Assembly (NCBI GenBank): GCA_037044905.1
Contig: JBAOKB010000048.1
Span: forward strand, 1,054,001 to 1,118,000
Reading direction: 5' to 3'
Origin: Hortaea werneckii
Lineage: Eukaryota > Ascomycota > Dothideomycetes > Mycosphaerellales > Teratosphaeriaceae
DNA length: 64,000 bases
Under the pieces are notes generated by a model, which was not told the origin of the DNA, ran no database searches, and saw only the letters and a list, made by a program, of their open reading frames with translations. The position numbers were made by a program, and so were the translations under genes. Positions within the stretch are counted from its first letter, which is position 1, and every line of letters begins with the position of its first letter. Below, piece after piece: positions 32,434 through 43,224 of this stretch.

Positions 32434-32809
32434 ATTGAGTACACTTTTTGTGGCGCATGAAACAGGCTTACAATGGTGGAATGGTTGGAGTCTCGATCCG
32501 AGAGCTCGCCTCGCTCGCCTAGTTGAATCTGTGGAGAAAGTGAGCTGTCGGGAACTGAACGATCGGGACTTTCCAATGTGGGGTGCGGGGGGAATGCGAG
32601 CCGAGAGTGCACTGCAAACAAGAACCTGTACATAAATTGGTATCTCAAACAAAGCCTGAAAGTCTCGATGCGCTGTCATGTAGTCCGCTAGATCGAAATC
32701 ATTCGCTCAAATAGGTGCACTTAGTTCGCACTGATGCATCGGTCACGCAGTGCGACAGATCATCTTCGACCCGCATTTCCCCTGCCATCCAACCAGCAAC
32801 TTCGGGATC
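32434..32809. other. Intergenic region
   Basis: About 375 bp between the sulfatase start and the 3' end of the VHS/GAT gene (both minus strand). It should contain the sulfatase promoter. Nothing else was seen. Confidence 0.4.
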
Positions 32810-34521
32810 TTATTGTGCACCATGCATCGTCAACCCATCTGCAGCACTGTTCTGCCGTCCCATATAACTGGGCGTAATCCCCGAATGATGCCAGGGTCCG
32901 GGACCAGGCCGTGGGCCTGAACCATGTCGAGTGTCCTGAGGAGACGCCTGCGGACTCACTTCACTCATGCCAGCCTCACTGGCTCGTCCATCACGTGTGA
33001 AGGTCGGCGAAGGCGCTGATATTGAGGAATTGTGTGAAGGAGCCGAGTACGCATTCTCAAGATCAAACGTGTTGCTCCTTTGGCGCCCGGATGCAGGATG
33101 GGCGAAATCAGAGGGGTCTGTGGCATCAACAGCGAAGCCTTGAGAAGGTGGCTGTTGGGGCCGTTGCGCGGGTCGATCATCGTAAAGCGACTCTTCTGGG
33201 TCTTCGAATGGGTTGGTTGCTGCAGGCTGGTGCCGTCCTTGTTGTGAGGGATATGACCCTGGCTGAATGCCGTTTGCCATCTTTGGAGGGGGTCCAGGAG
33301 GGGGTTGAAAGTTTTCATGGTTGACTGGCTGGGCAAAGGTCTGCTGAGGCTGTTGGTATCTTCCGAAGGCGGTATTTTGCTGTGCAGCAGCTGCGGATCC
33401 CGCGTAATCTTGATGCGAGCCTGACGGCGCAGCAAAAGCACTGCCGGTACTCATGTACCCGCCATTCGGTTGCTCTTGCAGAGCCGGCGGAGTTTGCACT
33501 TGCGCGCCCATTGTTCTTCGTGCCGATAAGACCGCCCTTTGGTATCTGCTTCCTGCCAGACTGAGCTGCTCATTCGTCTCAATGAGAGTCTGCAAAGTGT
33601 CGTCATCTGGTGGAGGATTGTCGCAATTGCAGTAGCCCTGCATGCTCTTTTGCGCACTTTGGCAGCGTTCAGAGAATTCCTTGATCAACTCGTTGCCCTT
33701 CAACTCTTCCGGCAGTGTGGATTGCACAAGCTGCATCAAGATCTTCGCTGTGTTCTTTGCCTCCTCAATCCTACTTGCAAGCTCTGAAGGCGGTGGAAGC
33801 TGATTGCGCGGATAGTGCCCATTCGATGTCGCGCCATTCACGTAGCCCATCTGCTCCACTTGCTGCATTTGAGGTGGGTAAGGCTGCCCGTTTGCCATCG
33901 CATTGGATAACCCTCTGCCATGCGATGAGTGACTGAGGCTTCCACTTGCACCTTTTTCCTTTCTCCACATTTGGAGCAGCTGCTGGAGACCCTCATCGTA
34001 GCTCTTATTGACCTCCAACGAATCCAGTGTCTCTCTCATGATTGTCTGCGTGCTCTTGTCTCTGCAGCCTCTCAGTAGCTCCTTGACAGTGCTTACAAAC
34101 GCTTTATCAAAATTCCTCGTAAATGTCGCTCCGGGGTTGTCGCTCAATATCCTAATAAGCATGATCGCATTGTATTGCACGCGAGGTTTCGAACTCCATC
34201 CTTTGGCTAAAAATTTCCGGATCTGATATGCGCAGGCCGCAGCGGCAGCAGGCGAGGACTCTGCGCTCTCGACAATGGCAGGAAGAAATATGGCGTCCTC
34301 GTCTGAATTGAGTTCGTCGGCGCCTTCGCAAAAGGAGCGCACGCTCTGGCTGGCAGCGGCTTCTGGAGAGTCAGGGGGCGCGTTCGAGAAGCTTTGTGAA
34401 GTAGATGTGTGTGAGTTCTCGGAGCCTTGTATCCAGAGGTCAGCGGGCGTTTGCTGTCGCTCCAACATGCGTACTTACTTTTGGTGCGAAGAAGGTTCGT
34501 GAAGCGCTTCATCTTGCTCAT
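32810..34521 (-). CDS. VHS and GAT domain trafficking adaptor
   Basis: Exon 1 (34521-34479, 43 bp) encodes MSKMKRFTNLLRTK. A 53-bp phase-1 intron (GTAAGT, branch GCTGAC, ACAAG) joins it to exon 2 (34425-32810), giving 552 residues. Residues about 40-150 form an all-helical VHS-like domain (VQYNAIMLIRILSDNPG, ETLDSLEV). Residues about 210-310 form a GAT domain (LASRIEEAKNTAKILMQLVQ). The rest is Pro/Gln/Ser-rich and disordered, with NPFEDPEESLYDD. This architecture belongs to ubiquitin-dependent sorting adaptors such as Tom1, GGA and Lsb5 relatives, acting at endosomes or the trans-Golgi. Clathrin or ubiquitin binding is inference. The single-exon alternative beginning at 34468 lacks the basic N-terminus. 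Confidence 0.85.
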
Positions 34522-34988
34522 GTTGCTGACGTGCTACAGTCTATACTTCGCGCAAGAGTGCCGCAAGCAGAATATGGTGTAGTGTTTGGGATAGATAGCA
34601 GGCACAAGATGTTTATGCGATGACGGTGTATGTAAATCGGGACGGCCACGAGGCTCAAGGAGCTCGGCGACCCTGCAGCGGCGAGCGCGGGCCTACGCGC
34701 CGATGATGCGGAGTCCGCGTTTTGGCGCCGCGTTTCATCTTGGCGTGACGTGTTTCAGTCTGCTGATGGCTGTGCTGCCCTTCAAACGCGTCAAGGCTTC
34801 GTGAGACGGAGCGAGTGGCGTTGAAGACGGGCATGTGCGCGAATGCGTGTACAATGAGGCGAATGCAACGTATGCTTCCTCAAAATTGCTATTCGTGAAC
34901 GACCTGACGAGCAAGTACATCAACGCTTGTTCGCCGGGACTGGGCATGCGCGCCACACTCGAAAGTTGTACGCTTCATGGAAAATCAC
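34522..34988. other. Intergenic region
   Basis: About 470 bp between the APC4 stop and the VHS/GAT start, presumably the VHS/GAT promoter. It includes a GC-rich patch around 34660-34740. No gene was recognised. Confidence 0.4.
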
Positions 34989-37412
34989 CTAATCCATGCC
35001 ACTCATGTCAAAATCATCCACCACATCCTCCTCCGCTTTTTCCACGGACGCCTTAGTATCCAGGTCAAGTGCTTTCCACTCCAGTCCGCCATTGCCAAAG
35101 AGCAAGCAGACCAATTTGCCCCGTCGACCTCCAATGATCAGATATTCTGGAATGAATCCGTCTGAAGATGGGATGGCTATGCGGACCTGTCTCTGCTGAT
35201 CGGCCTGGATGATGAAATAGCCATCCTCATCGCCCCGAACAAGAGCGAGAATGTCGTTCGCATAGAACTTTGCATCTATGACTTCCATAGCTGAGAACTG
35301 AATAAAAGCCGGACTGAGCGTCTTTGCCTTCTTCTCGGAAGGATCGGTATGCCCACTGGATATCGTACGCACCATGACCTGCTGAGGGTTCTCCCCTTCC
35401 ACTTCAAGCGTCTCAATCCCGCAAGAAAGAGCTGGAGAGTTGGTATCAGTCCTCATCACTGTGTCTAGAAGCCTTGTGTTGTGCGACGCTCCCTGCAGAG
35501 GCACATTTTCAGGTTCTGTAAGCACGCGACCTTGCCACTTGGTGACTTGCTCATCCATCTGCCTGACATGGGCGGAGAGATAGACAGCTGTACATGGCAT
35601 ATTGAGCGCCGGACCTTGGGTACCAAGAGAGCCTCCAGCCAGGTTTTCAAGTGCTGCTGCAGTTTTGTCATAACCCACGGAGTTCAACTCTGGCTTCGCG
35701 AAGAGCTCTTTGCTACTGCTTACTTCGCCTCGTAGGCCTTCTGGTTGGTTAACATAGCCTGCTAACGAGGATCCGGAGAGGATGTCTTTAATGTACGCGA
35801 GGATCAGAGGAAAATCCAAATTCGGAACTTCTCGCTCCTCGGTTTCGGCCGCGCCTTTCGTCCCTGGTCCTGCCACGCCCACGTCGATCATGACTCGAAG
35901 CCATTTACTGAAGGCTCTGAATTGCCGGTGCTCGGTCATGACGGTAAGTAAAGCTTTTTTTGCTATTAGTCTCAGAGCGTCAACTCCGCTCAAGATGTTG
36001 CTGAAAAGCGCTGGTGGTGCATCGAACTTGTCAGTACCCTCATGCCATTTCGCGTGTCCACGGAGAGCAGAGGCAGCAATACCCAATCTATCAAGGGCGG
36101 GCAGCAGATTGACAAAGATGTGGTTGTGGATGTTGGTGTACATCGTGTTGATTGCCTGGTCCCAGCGTTTGTGGTTCGTCTCCTTGACAATATCGACGAG
36201 CCATTCTTTCATCGTGTCAGTGAATTCGGTCGTCATAGCGAGGTGGAAAAGATTCGAGACAATGTCGCCTTCCTCCTGCTTCTCGGCGAGTTCCATGTTG
36301 GCATTGTTGAGCAGACGGGTCGGAAAGTTTAAGCCTGTCGTGAAATCGTGCTGGATGCAACGAATTGTATGTGTCACGTAAGGCAATAGATTGTTGATGC
36401 GTTTGGTGTTCAGAGCAACGGCATGAAGGAGAGGGCTGCTCAGCGCACTGATAGGAATATCCGCCAGGCTTGTTGTGAGACCGTCTTCAGCATTGGAAAC
36501 AATAGCATGAGTTGAACTGAGCGCAAGAGAGGAGCACGCAACTGGCTTGCCGCTGCCAGTACTGATCGAGCCAATCTCTACTTCGTCATCTTGTAGAACA
36601 AGAATTCTTCCGTCGCTCACACACACGAGCAAAATGTTTACGCCGTCGTTGCCAGCCTTCGATTGGCTTTCGAAGACAGCATCGACTGCTGCCTGACTGG
36701 CAAATTTGTTCCCATCCGGGCCCGCTCTCAAGCCGTGAGCAGGGATTGCACTGAGCTTCGGCATGATGATCGTAGGATCTAGGTCCGAGACCGTCTTCAC
36801 CAGAGCCGACACAGCCGAATGGCTGTCTTGACGCTTCGCCTGTAGTGTTGCATTGTTTTCGTCTCCGTCGGAAGCCACGGAGGCATACCAGTCCTCGGTG
36901 GTTGTCAGTTGATCCAGACTTCCCAAAGACGCATCTTCAGCCCCATGGTCCAGAGACTTATGAGACTCGCCAGCTGAGTAATGCTTCATCCAGCTAAACC
37001 GCGCAGCAACCGGGCCTCCTTCCTCGTCATCGTCGTCGTATCCAAAGTCCGGTGCAAGGTCAAGTTTCCAGCCTTTTTCCTTCCCGTTCCCGCGCACAGA
37101 GCCTTGACTTAGCAGTCTGCCGTTCTCGCCGGAATGCAAAGCAAAGCTACCGTCGTTCCATCCTATCGCTAGAGCAGAGCCGTCCCATTTCCACTTGAGC
37201 GCTGTCACTTCCGCGTCGCCGTTATGGCGCTTGATAGTAAATGCAGGTTGGCCATTGATGCGGTAGACGACCACATCGTGGTTTTCTGTGGCAATCGCGA
37301 CCAAGTCGTGGGCATCACAGTATGCCACGAGATCCTTCACATTTGCTGGAGCTGCACCAGCCTGGAAGTGTTTTTCTGAAAGGGTCGGCAAGGTCATCAA
37401 GTTTTGCTCCAT
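34989..37412 (-). CDS. APC4: Anaphase-promoting complex subunit 4 (Apc4)
   Basis: Single exon, 807 residues from the ATG at 37412 (MEQNLMTLP). The N-terminus resembles the Apc4 WD40 start: VAYCDAHDLVAIATENHDVVVYRING, then TALKWKWDGSALAIGWNDG. The central region is the long helical Apc4 domain (AITTEFTDTMKEWL-type, HKRWDQAINTMYTNIHNHI, GRDALR-like). The C-terminus ends in an acidic VVDDFDMSGMD. In yeast and animals, Apc4 helps scaffold the APC/C, the ubiquitin ligase that targets cyclins and securin. The acidic patch at about 135-150 (DDDDEEGG) is unremarkable. The frame runs 15 codons further upstream without an obvious better start. Confidence 0.85.
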   Translation of the reverse strand: MEQNLMTLPTLSEKHFQAGAAPANVKDLVAYCDAHDLVAIATENHDVVVYRINGQPAFTIKRHNGDAEVTALKWKWDGSALAIGWNDGSFALHSGENGRLLSQGSVRGNGKEKGWKLDLAPDFGYDDDDEEGGPVAARFSWMKHYSAGESHKSLDHGAEDASLGSLDQLTTTEDWYASVASDGDENNATLQAKRQDSHSAVSALVKTVSDLDPTIIMPKLSAIPAHGLRAGPDGNKFASQAAVDAVFESQSKAGNDGVNILLVCVSDGRILVLQDDEVEIGSISTGSGKPVACSSLALSSTHAIVSNAEDGLTTSLADIPISALSSPLLHAVALNTKRINNLLPYVTHTIRCIQHDFTTGLNFPTRLLNNANMELAEKQEEGDIVSNLFHLAMTTEFTDTMKEWLVDIVKETNHKRWDQAINTMYTNIHNHIFVNLLPALDRLGIAASALRGHAKWHEGTDKFDAPPALFSNILSGVDALRLIAKKALLTVMTEHRQFRAFSKWLRVMIDVGVAGPGTKGAAETEEREVPNLDFPLILAYIKDILSGSSLAGYVNQPEGLRGEVSSSKELFAKPELNSVGYDKTAAALENLAGGSLGTQGPALNMPCTAVYLSAHVRQMDEQVTKWQGRVLTEPENVPLQGASHNTRLLDTVMRTDTNSPALSCGIETLEVEGENPQQVMVRTISSGHTDPSEKKAKTLSPAFIQFSAMEVIDAKFYANDILALVRGDEDGYFIIQADQQRQVRIAIPSSDGFIPEYLIIGGRRGKLVCLLFGNGGLEWKALDLDTKASVEKAEEDVVDDFDMSGMD

Positions 37413-38100
37413 CGTTGTGATTGCTGCATACACATGGATCAAGGACTGAGCTCGCACGTTCTAAGAAGAGGAACGTAAAAGGATAGGGTCGCCGAGCGAC
37501 GCGAGGTTGGAAGGCGCGAATTGCGCTAGCGCCAACGCGAAAATCACATGCCCAAAACCTTCTGCATCGCCCGGACTTGCAGCTCAAATCGATCTCTATG
37601 AACCTAAGCAAAAGGATGGTACAAAGCAGGCAGGTTCGGCCATAGGTTACAGAACACAGAGGATCCCGTCCGCTCTCCTGTACTTAAGCTGTAAACCGGC
37701 AGATTAGTATTGACGTCGGTGACGAGTCGAGAATCCCTGCTGCTGAACTTTTGCTGTCTTGCTATTTTTTTTTTTTTTTTTTTTTTTTTGGGTGACCTTT
37801 TTCATTTTGTTTCATGTGCCTACATTACCTATGTACCTTCTAGACTGCGCCTTTATGATCACCAGTATCAATGGCGAGCACGGCCAAGGTTTCTTTTTGG
37901 CGGTCGTCGCCCATGATATAATCAAATGTCTATGAATGGAGGGAGTTGCTCCCTGGCTGAACACAGGAGAGGCTCTTTTCACCAGTGAAAAGCATGTCAT
38001 ACGTGGACGCGTTTATCAATGCAATGTTTGCTGAATACTACTACGATACTGTCAATGCCAGCATGGCCTCCAACCTCCTAGTGCTGCTCTCCAATAACTT
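37413..38100. other. Intergenic region with poly-T tract
   Basis: About 690 bp between delta-COP (3' end) and APC4 (5' end), both minus strand. It contains the APC4 promoter and a run of 25 T at 37765-37789. No gene was recognised. Confidence 0.5.
37765..37789. repeat. Homopolymer T tract (25 nt)
   Basis: Uninterrupted run of 25 T in the APC4 promoter region. Length is likely to vary between strains, and sequencing errors are possible. Confidence 0.9.
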
Positions 38101-39774
38101 TTACACAACCTGGTATCCCTCAGCCACACACCTCACATTCCTACCAAAGCCCACATCAGCGCCTTCGGACACGAGGCTAACACCACCGACATCCACATCC
38201 ACCCAGGGAGCGGCCCTGCTGAACTGCACCGACATGGGGAAGAACTCATTCTCGTCCCCAGCAGTCTGGGCCTCGAACTCGAAAGAGCCCGAAGGATTGC
38301 TCTCGTCCACGTCACCGATCGTCCAATCGATCGAGTCGCCTGAGACTTCGTAGACTGCGTCGAAGGAGCTGACCGAGGGCTCCGAGGTGCTGTAGGGGAT
38401 CGTGACGGTGACATCCTTGAGAGTGTCTTGCGAGGTCGCCTCGTACTCCACGGTAATGGAGTAAGTGTTCGCGGCGATCTCGGAGCTCCAGACAGTGAAC
38501 TTGATTGGAGGCTCGCCCACATCTTCCGGCTTCGCGGTCAATCTCCACCTCATGACCTGGATCGAGTTGTTGGCCGGGAAACCCTTAGAGGTATCGGTAA
38601 GTTGGATGATATTGTTGTTCTTGAACTGCGTCTTGTCGACCTTGGGATGGGCGTTCAATTGTGCACCCTTAGTGTCTCCTAGAGCCAGCGCGAGACGGAG
38701 TTGCGTGAGGGACGGGTCAGAGATGCGGAGTTGGAGGTCGCCCTTCACTTCGAAGGATTCCAGTTGGCCTTCTCGTGACAGGCGAGCAGATAGCGCTTCT
38801 GCGATTGTGACTTGGATCGGTTCACCGCCTGCCATGCTCGCCGCCGCGGCGCCGGCTGAACCTTGCGATGGGACGGTTGGCTGTACCGGAGGAGCAGCCT
38901 GCTGTGGCACACCAGCAAGAGGTGCGTTTGCTTCGCCATCTGCGCCAAGATCGCCTCGCACTTGATCGTACATTGTGGAGGTTGTTTTCTTCTTGCCCAA
39001 TTGCATGCCCTTCCCTCTCGTCGGCATTGGCTTTCCGAAATTCGGGTTCTTCGCTGCGTTGTAAGAATCGTACGAATCCGCTGCGGGCGTGGCAGGCTGC
39101 GGCGCTGGGGAGTAAGTGGGCGTACGTGGCATGCCCATGTTGCCGCCCATCCCCATACCTCCTCCCATTCCTGAGTTGGAGCGCGCTCCACGCATCATCT
39201 CCTTGCGCTGCATCTCCAATTGCTTCGCCTTCCGCTTCCGTTCCTCGGAGGCTTCCAACTCCTTGTTGCGTGAGATGATCTCCTGAATGCGTTCTTCATG
39301 CGATTCCATGTCCAAGAACGTCCTGATCTGGCTCAGAGTCAAGTTTTCCCTATAGCCCAGAGTGACGACCTCATCGAAGGCCGACAAGAGCTCAAAGGCA
39401 CATCTCATGATTTCCCTCTCCTCGAGGCTTCGGCATATCGAGCTCACGACTTGCGCAAACAGATGGAGGGTGTTGATATCTTGCAGGATATTGGATTGAC
39501 GGTTCGTGATCAGGACCATGTATAGCTCGTCGAGCGGCTGGTAAACGAAGCGGACATTGTCCTGCTCAACAGTTGTATGTTGGCTGCTGTGGGTGGTGTC
39601 GGCGAGCTTTGGGAAGGAGGCGAGGAGGGCTTCAACTCGTGATCTCGCTATCTGTCTGAACGATCTGGCGATGATGGGTTTGCCTGTTCCGGGTTAGTAT
39701 ATCATTTAGTAGAGGGGTTCCACCCATGGTCTCATACCAGAGCGGGTTGTGACGGCGGCGGAAAGGACGACCAT
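38101..39774 (-). CDS. RET2: Coatomer subunit delta (delta-COP)
   Basis: Exon 1 (39774-39738) encodes MVVLSAAVTTRS. A 54-bp phase-1 intron (GTATGA, branch ACTAACC, ACAG) leads into exon 2 (39683-38101), giving 539 residues. The N-terminal longin-like domain carries KPIIARSFRQIARSRVEALLASFP and NVRFVYQPLDELYMVLIT. Helical linker segments rich in Glu/Arg follow (ERKRKAKQLEMQRKEM), then a Gly/Met-rich region. From about residue 290 there is a mu-homology domain (VKGDLQLRISDP, AHPKVDKTQF, NNSIQVMRWRL). Delta-COP is part of the COPI coat for Golgi-to-ER retrograde transport. YSH1 starts 392 bp away on the other strand. Confidence 0.95.
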
Positions 39775-40166
39775 CGTGCGCAGCCGATTCTAAGCCACTC
39801 GATGCAGTAAGGAAGCGCTTCTGCAGCTATGACTCGGTTGCAGGGCTCTGTGTATTCGAGAAAAGCTGGGGGGCGATGTATCGTGTAGCAGCAGCAGGAG
39901 GTGTTCGTAGTAGTCTCAATGCCATCTGGCCCTGAACGCCAGTAGGCTTGGCTGTGGCCCGTGCGCGGCGCGCGTTCGCTCCCTGCAACCAGACCTCGAC
40001 GGCCTGACTTCGAACGTGAATCCGCCATTCAGTACCCACCAAACCGATACCGAATGCTTGCCTGCGCACTGGATATCAACGATTACATTGCCGCCTTCAA
40101 TTGAGATACAGTCGAGCTGAGCAGGCAATCAGTTGACGCGCGCGTTCCGCGCCGCGCGCCTTCGCC
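39775..40166. promoter_or_regulatory. Shared divergent promoter delta-COP/YSH1
   Basis: 392 bp between the start codons of two divergent housekeeping genes, GC-rich toward YSH1. No TATA box was seen. Confidence 0.55.
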
Positions 40167-43042
40167 ATGGCGGCCAAACGCTCCCACGCGACAATGAACA
40201 AGCCTGAAGACACCGAGCCGGTCGATCCCCAAGATGAGCTCACATTCATCGCATTGGGTGGTGGTAACGAGGTTGGACGGTCATGTCACATTCTACAATA
40301 TAAAGGGAAGACGGTCATGCTCGATGCGGGCGTTCACCCAGCCTATGAGGGCTTCGCTGCCTTGCCGTTCTATGATGAGTTTGACCTAAGCACGGTCGAC
40401 ATCTTGCTCATAACACAGTAAGTGATTTCATTTTCAACATTTGGTCCTTGATTTGAGACGGGTTGATGGAGCTGGTAAGGTCACTACAGCAGAAGCGATT
40501 CGCGGTGCTTTGGGGTCTGCCCGCTATTATACGGGCAGTCCACCTCAGCGACGACTTACCTATGCAAGCGACTTAGTCTACATAGCAGCTGTATACCACT
40601 ATTTGTCTGCTATCCACACTTCTCTTTCGACTCGAGCGTTCTCTCGCCGTAGTGACCACATCTTCTGCGTCTCAAATGATCTTGATGGGCTTACGGAAGA
40701 TGGTGGCTAACGTACGCTCCTTGCACAGCTTTCACATGGACCATGCCGCCTCTCTACCTTACGTGCTGGCCAAAACGAACTTCTCTGGCCGAGTCTACAT
40801 GACCCATCCCACGAAAGCCATTTACAAATGGTTGATGCAGGACAGCGTCCGCGTGCAGAATACGCACGTCGCCAGCTCTACTACATCTGGTACGGACGGC
40901 TATGTCAACCAGCTTTTCAACGAAACAGACATTCTAAACACCCTGCCGATGATTCAAACGATTTCCTTCAATACGACACACACCCACAATGGCATTCGCT
41001 TCACGCCTTACCCTGCTGGACATGTACTTGGGGCCTGCATGTACTTCATTGAGATCGCCGGGCTCAACATCCTCTTCACGGGCGATTACAGCAGAGAAAA
41101 CGATCGACATCTCATCCCCGCCAGTATTCCGAAAAATGTCAGAGTCGACTGTCTTATATCCGAGTCTACATTCGGAATCAGCACGCACATTCCTCGTCTG
41201 GAGCGCGAGACGGCCCTGATGAAAAGCGTCACCAGTATATTAAATCGTGGCGGCCGAGCGCTGCTCCCTGTCTTTGCTGTCGGTCGTTCACAAGAACTGC
41301 TCCTCATTCTAGAGGACTACTGGGCTCGACATGAAGAATACAGGAAGTATCCAATCTACTACGCGTCAAGTCTCGCGCGCAAATGTATGGTCGTCTATCA
41401 AACATACATTGATGCCATGAATGACAACATCCGCTCCAAATTTCAGGCTGCACAGGCAGCTGGGACAGGAGCCAGCGACGGTGCCGGCAGTGGACCTTGG
41501 GACTTCCAGTACATCCGCTCCCTCAAATCGCTCGAGCGATTCGATGATGTCGGGGGATGTGTCATGCTGGCCAGTCCTGGTATGATGCAGAACGGCGTCT
41601 CACGGTCGTTACTGGAGCGTTGGGCACCAGATCCCAAGAATGGTGTAGTCATTACCGGCTACAGCGTTGAGGGCACAATGGCGAAATCAATCATGCTCGA
41701 GCCTGATACCATTCCGGCGGTGATGACGAATCGGAACCAGCCGCAGGGCGGTATCATGACCAAAAAGACTGGGGACGAGAAAGTCATGATCCCGCGTCGT
41801 TGTACGGTGCAGGAGTTTTCCTTCGCAGCCCACGTTGATGGACAGGAGAACAGAGAGTTCATCGAAGAAGTCAACGCTCCGGTCGTGATTCTGGTCCATG
41901 GTGAGAAGCACAATATGAACCGTTTGCGGTCGAGATTGTTGGGGTTGCAGAAGATGAAGGTCTACTCGCCCGCGAACTGCGAGGAAGTGCGGATACCGTT
42001 CCGGCAAGATAAAGTAGCGAGGGTGGTGGGCAGACTGGCGAGCCAGATACACCCACCCACTTTGCTACCGTCGCCGCCGCCATCGTCAGAAGATGAAGAG
42101 GCAGAAGGTGAGAAGGGAGAAAAGAAGCCGCGGGTGGAAGGAAGTCAGCTTGTATCAGGTGTCCTTGTGCAAAACGACTTCAAGCTTTCGCTTATGGCGC
42201 CGGAGGATCTGAAAGAGTACGCAGGATTAACTACTACCACCGTCCTCTGCCGACAGCGCATTACATTGGCAGCCGCAGGCACTGAGTTGATCAAGTGGGC
42301 CCTTGAATCTACATTTGGCGGCATCACAATAGTATGTGATGGCCAAGGAGAAACCAACGGTAACGTCAATGGCGACATCAAAGGCGAAGATGCCGACGAG
42401 GAAGTCGTCCGTCAAGAGCCAGTCGTCTTTGAGATCATGAGCGGTGCGGTGAAGGCCACATGCCAGCCCGAGACCGGCGAAGTCGAGTTGGAATGGGAAG
42501 GCAACACAACCAACGACAGCATCGCCGACGCCGTTATGGCCGTCCTCCTGACCGTCGAGAGCTCACCGGCTGCCGTCCGGCAGAGCAGCAAGATGCATTC
42601 CCATAGCCATGGCGAAAACGGAGGGTTTGGCGACGACATGGCCGAAGATCCGAAACCTTCTGTCAAGAACAGTCTCGATCAGAAGAACATGGGTAGGAAC
42701 CCGTTCACCGCTATAACGCCCGAGGAGCGACTCAGCAGACTGTTCATGTTCCTCGAGGCTCAATTTGGCGAGGATGCTATTTCACCCATCGCCACGCCCA
42801 AACTGCCAATGGAGAACGAGTATGATGAGGAAGTCGTACGAGAGAAAGCAGAAGCGTCAGAGCTAGCGAGATTGCATGGTCTGGGTATCCCAGTGCCCGG
42901 TGTGGAGATCAGGGTGGACAAGGCAGTGGCGAAGGTCTGGTTAGAGAGGCTGGAGGTCGAGTGTGCGAATAAGACGCTGGGCGACAGGGTGAGAGCTGTG
43001 GTGGAGAGGGGTTGTGAGACCATTGCGGGAGCTTGGCTATAA
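40167..43042 (+). CDS. YSH1: mRNA 3'-end endoribonuclease YSH1 (CPSF-73)
   Basis: Exons 40167-40417 and 40729-43042, with a 311-bp phase-2 intron (GTAAGT, branch GCTAACG, TTGCACAG), 854 residues. The splice junction falls inside the metallo-beta-lactamase motif and rebuilds THFHMDH, giving His84, His86, Asp88 and His89. TFIALGGGNEVGRSCH precedes it. PYPAGHVLGACMY, LFTGDYSRENDRHL and LLPVFAVGRSQELL (beta-CASP) follow, with MIPRRCTVQEFSFAAHVDG and VILVHGEKHNM in the C-terminal part of the core. This is the nuclease that cuts pre-mRNA at the poly(A) site. The C-terminal region (about 480-854) is longer than in yeast and contains charged, acidic insertions. The intron is unusually long for this window. 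Confidence 0.95.
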
Positions 43043-43224
43043 GCCCTTCGGACTTTTTGGTTTGAGTGAGGTATTGTAATATTGTAGCGAGGGCGCTTTG
43101 GGCGGCAGTCCGCCTATAGTCCGTCAAATGCGAGTACCAAGACTGATCCTACTTAGGTCGTGCTGAAAATCATGAATGACACTTTCTGTTCTCGGATGCA
43201 AGCGTAGACATTCTCTTCTCCAAG

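Noticed and set aside
32434..32679. N-terminal extension of the sulfatase frame
   Set aside because: It adds low-quality sequence before the conserved NILLVVADDLG start, with no convincing signal peptide.
40441..40728. Open frame inside the YSH1 intron, and a start at 40652 reading into exon 2
   Set aside because: It would omit the first His of the metal site, whereas splicing from 40417 to 40729 rebuilds it exactly.
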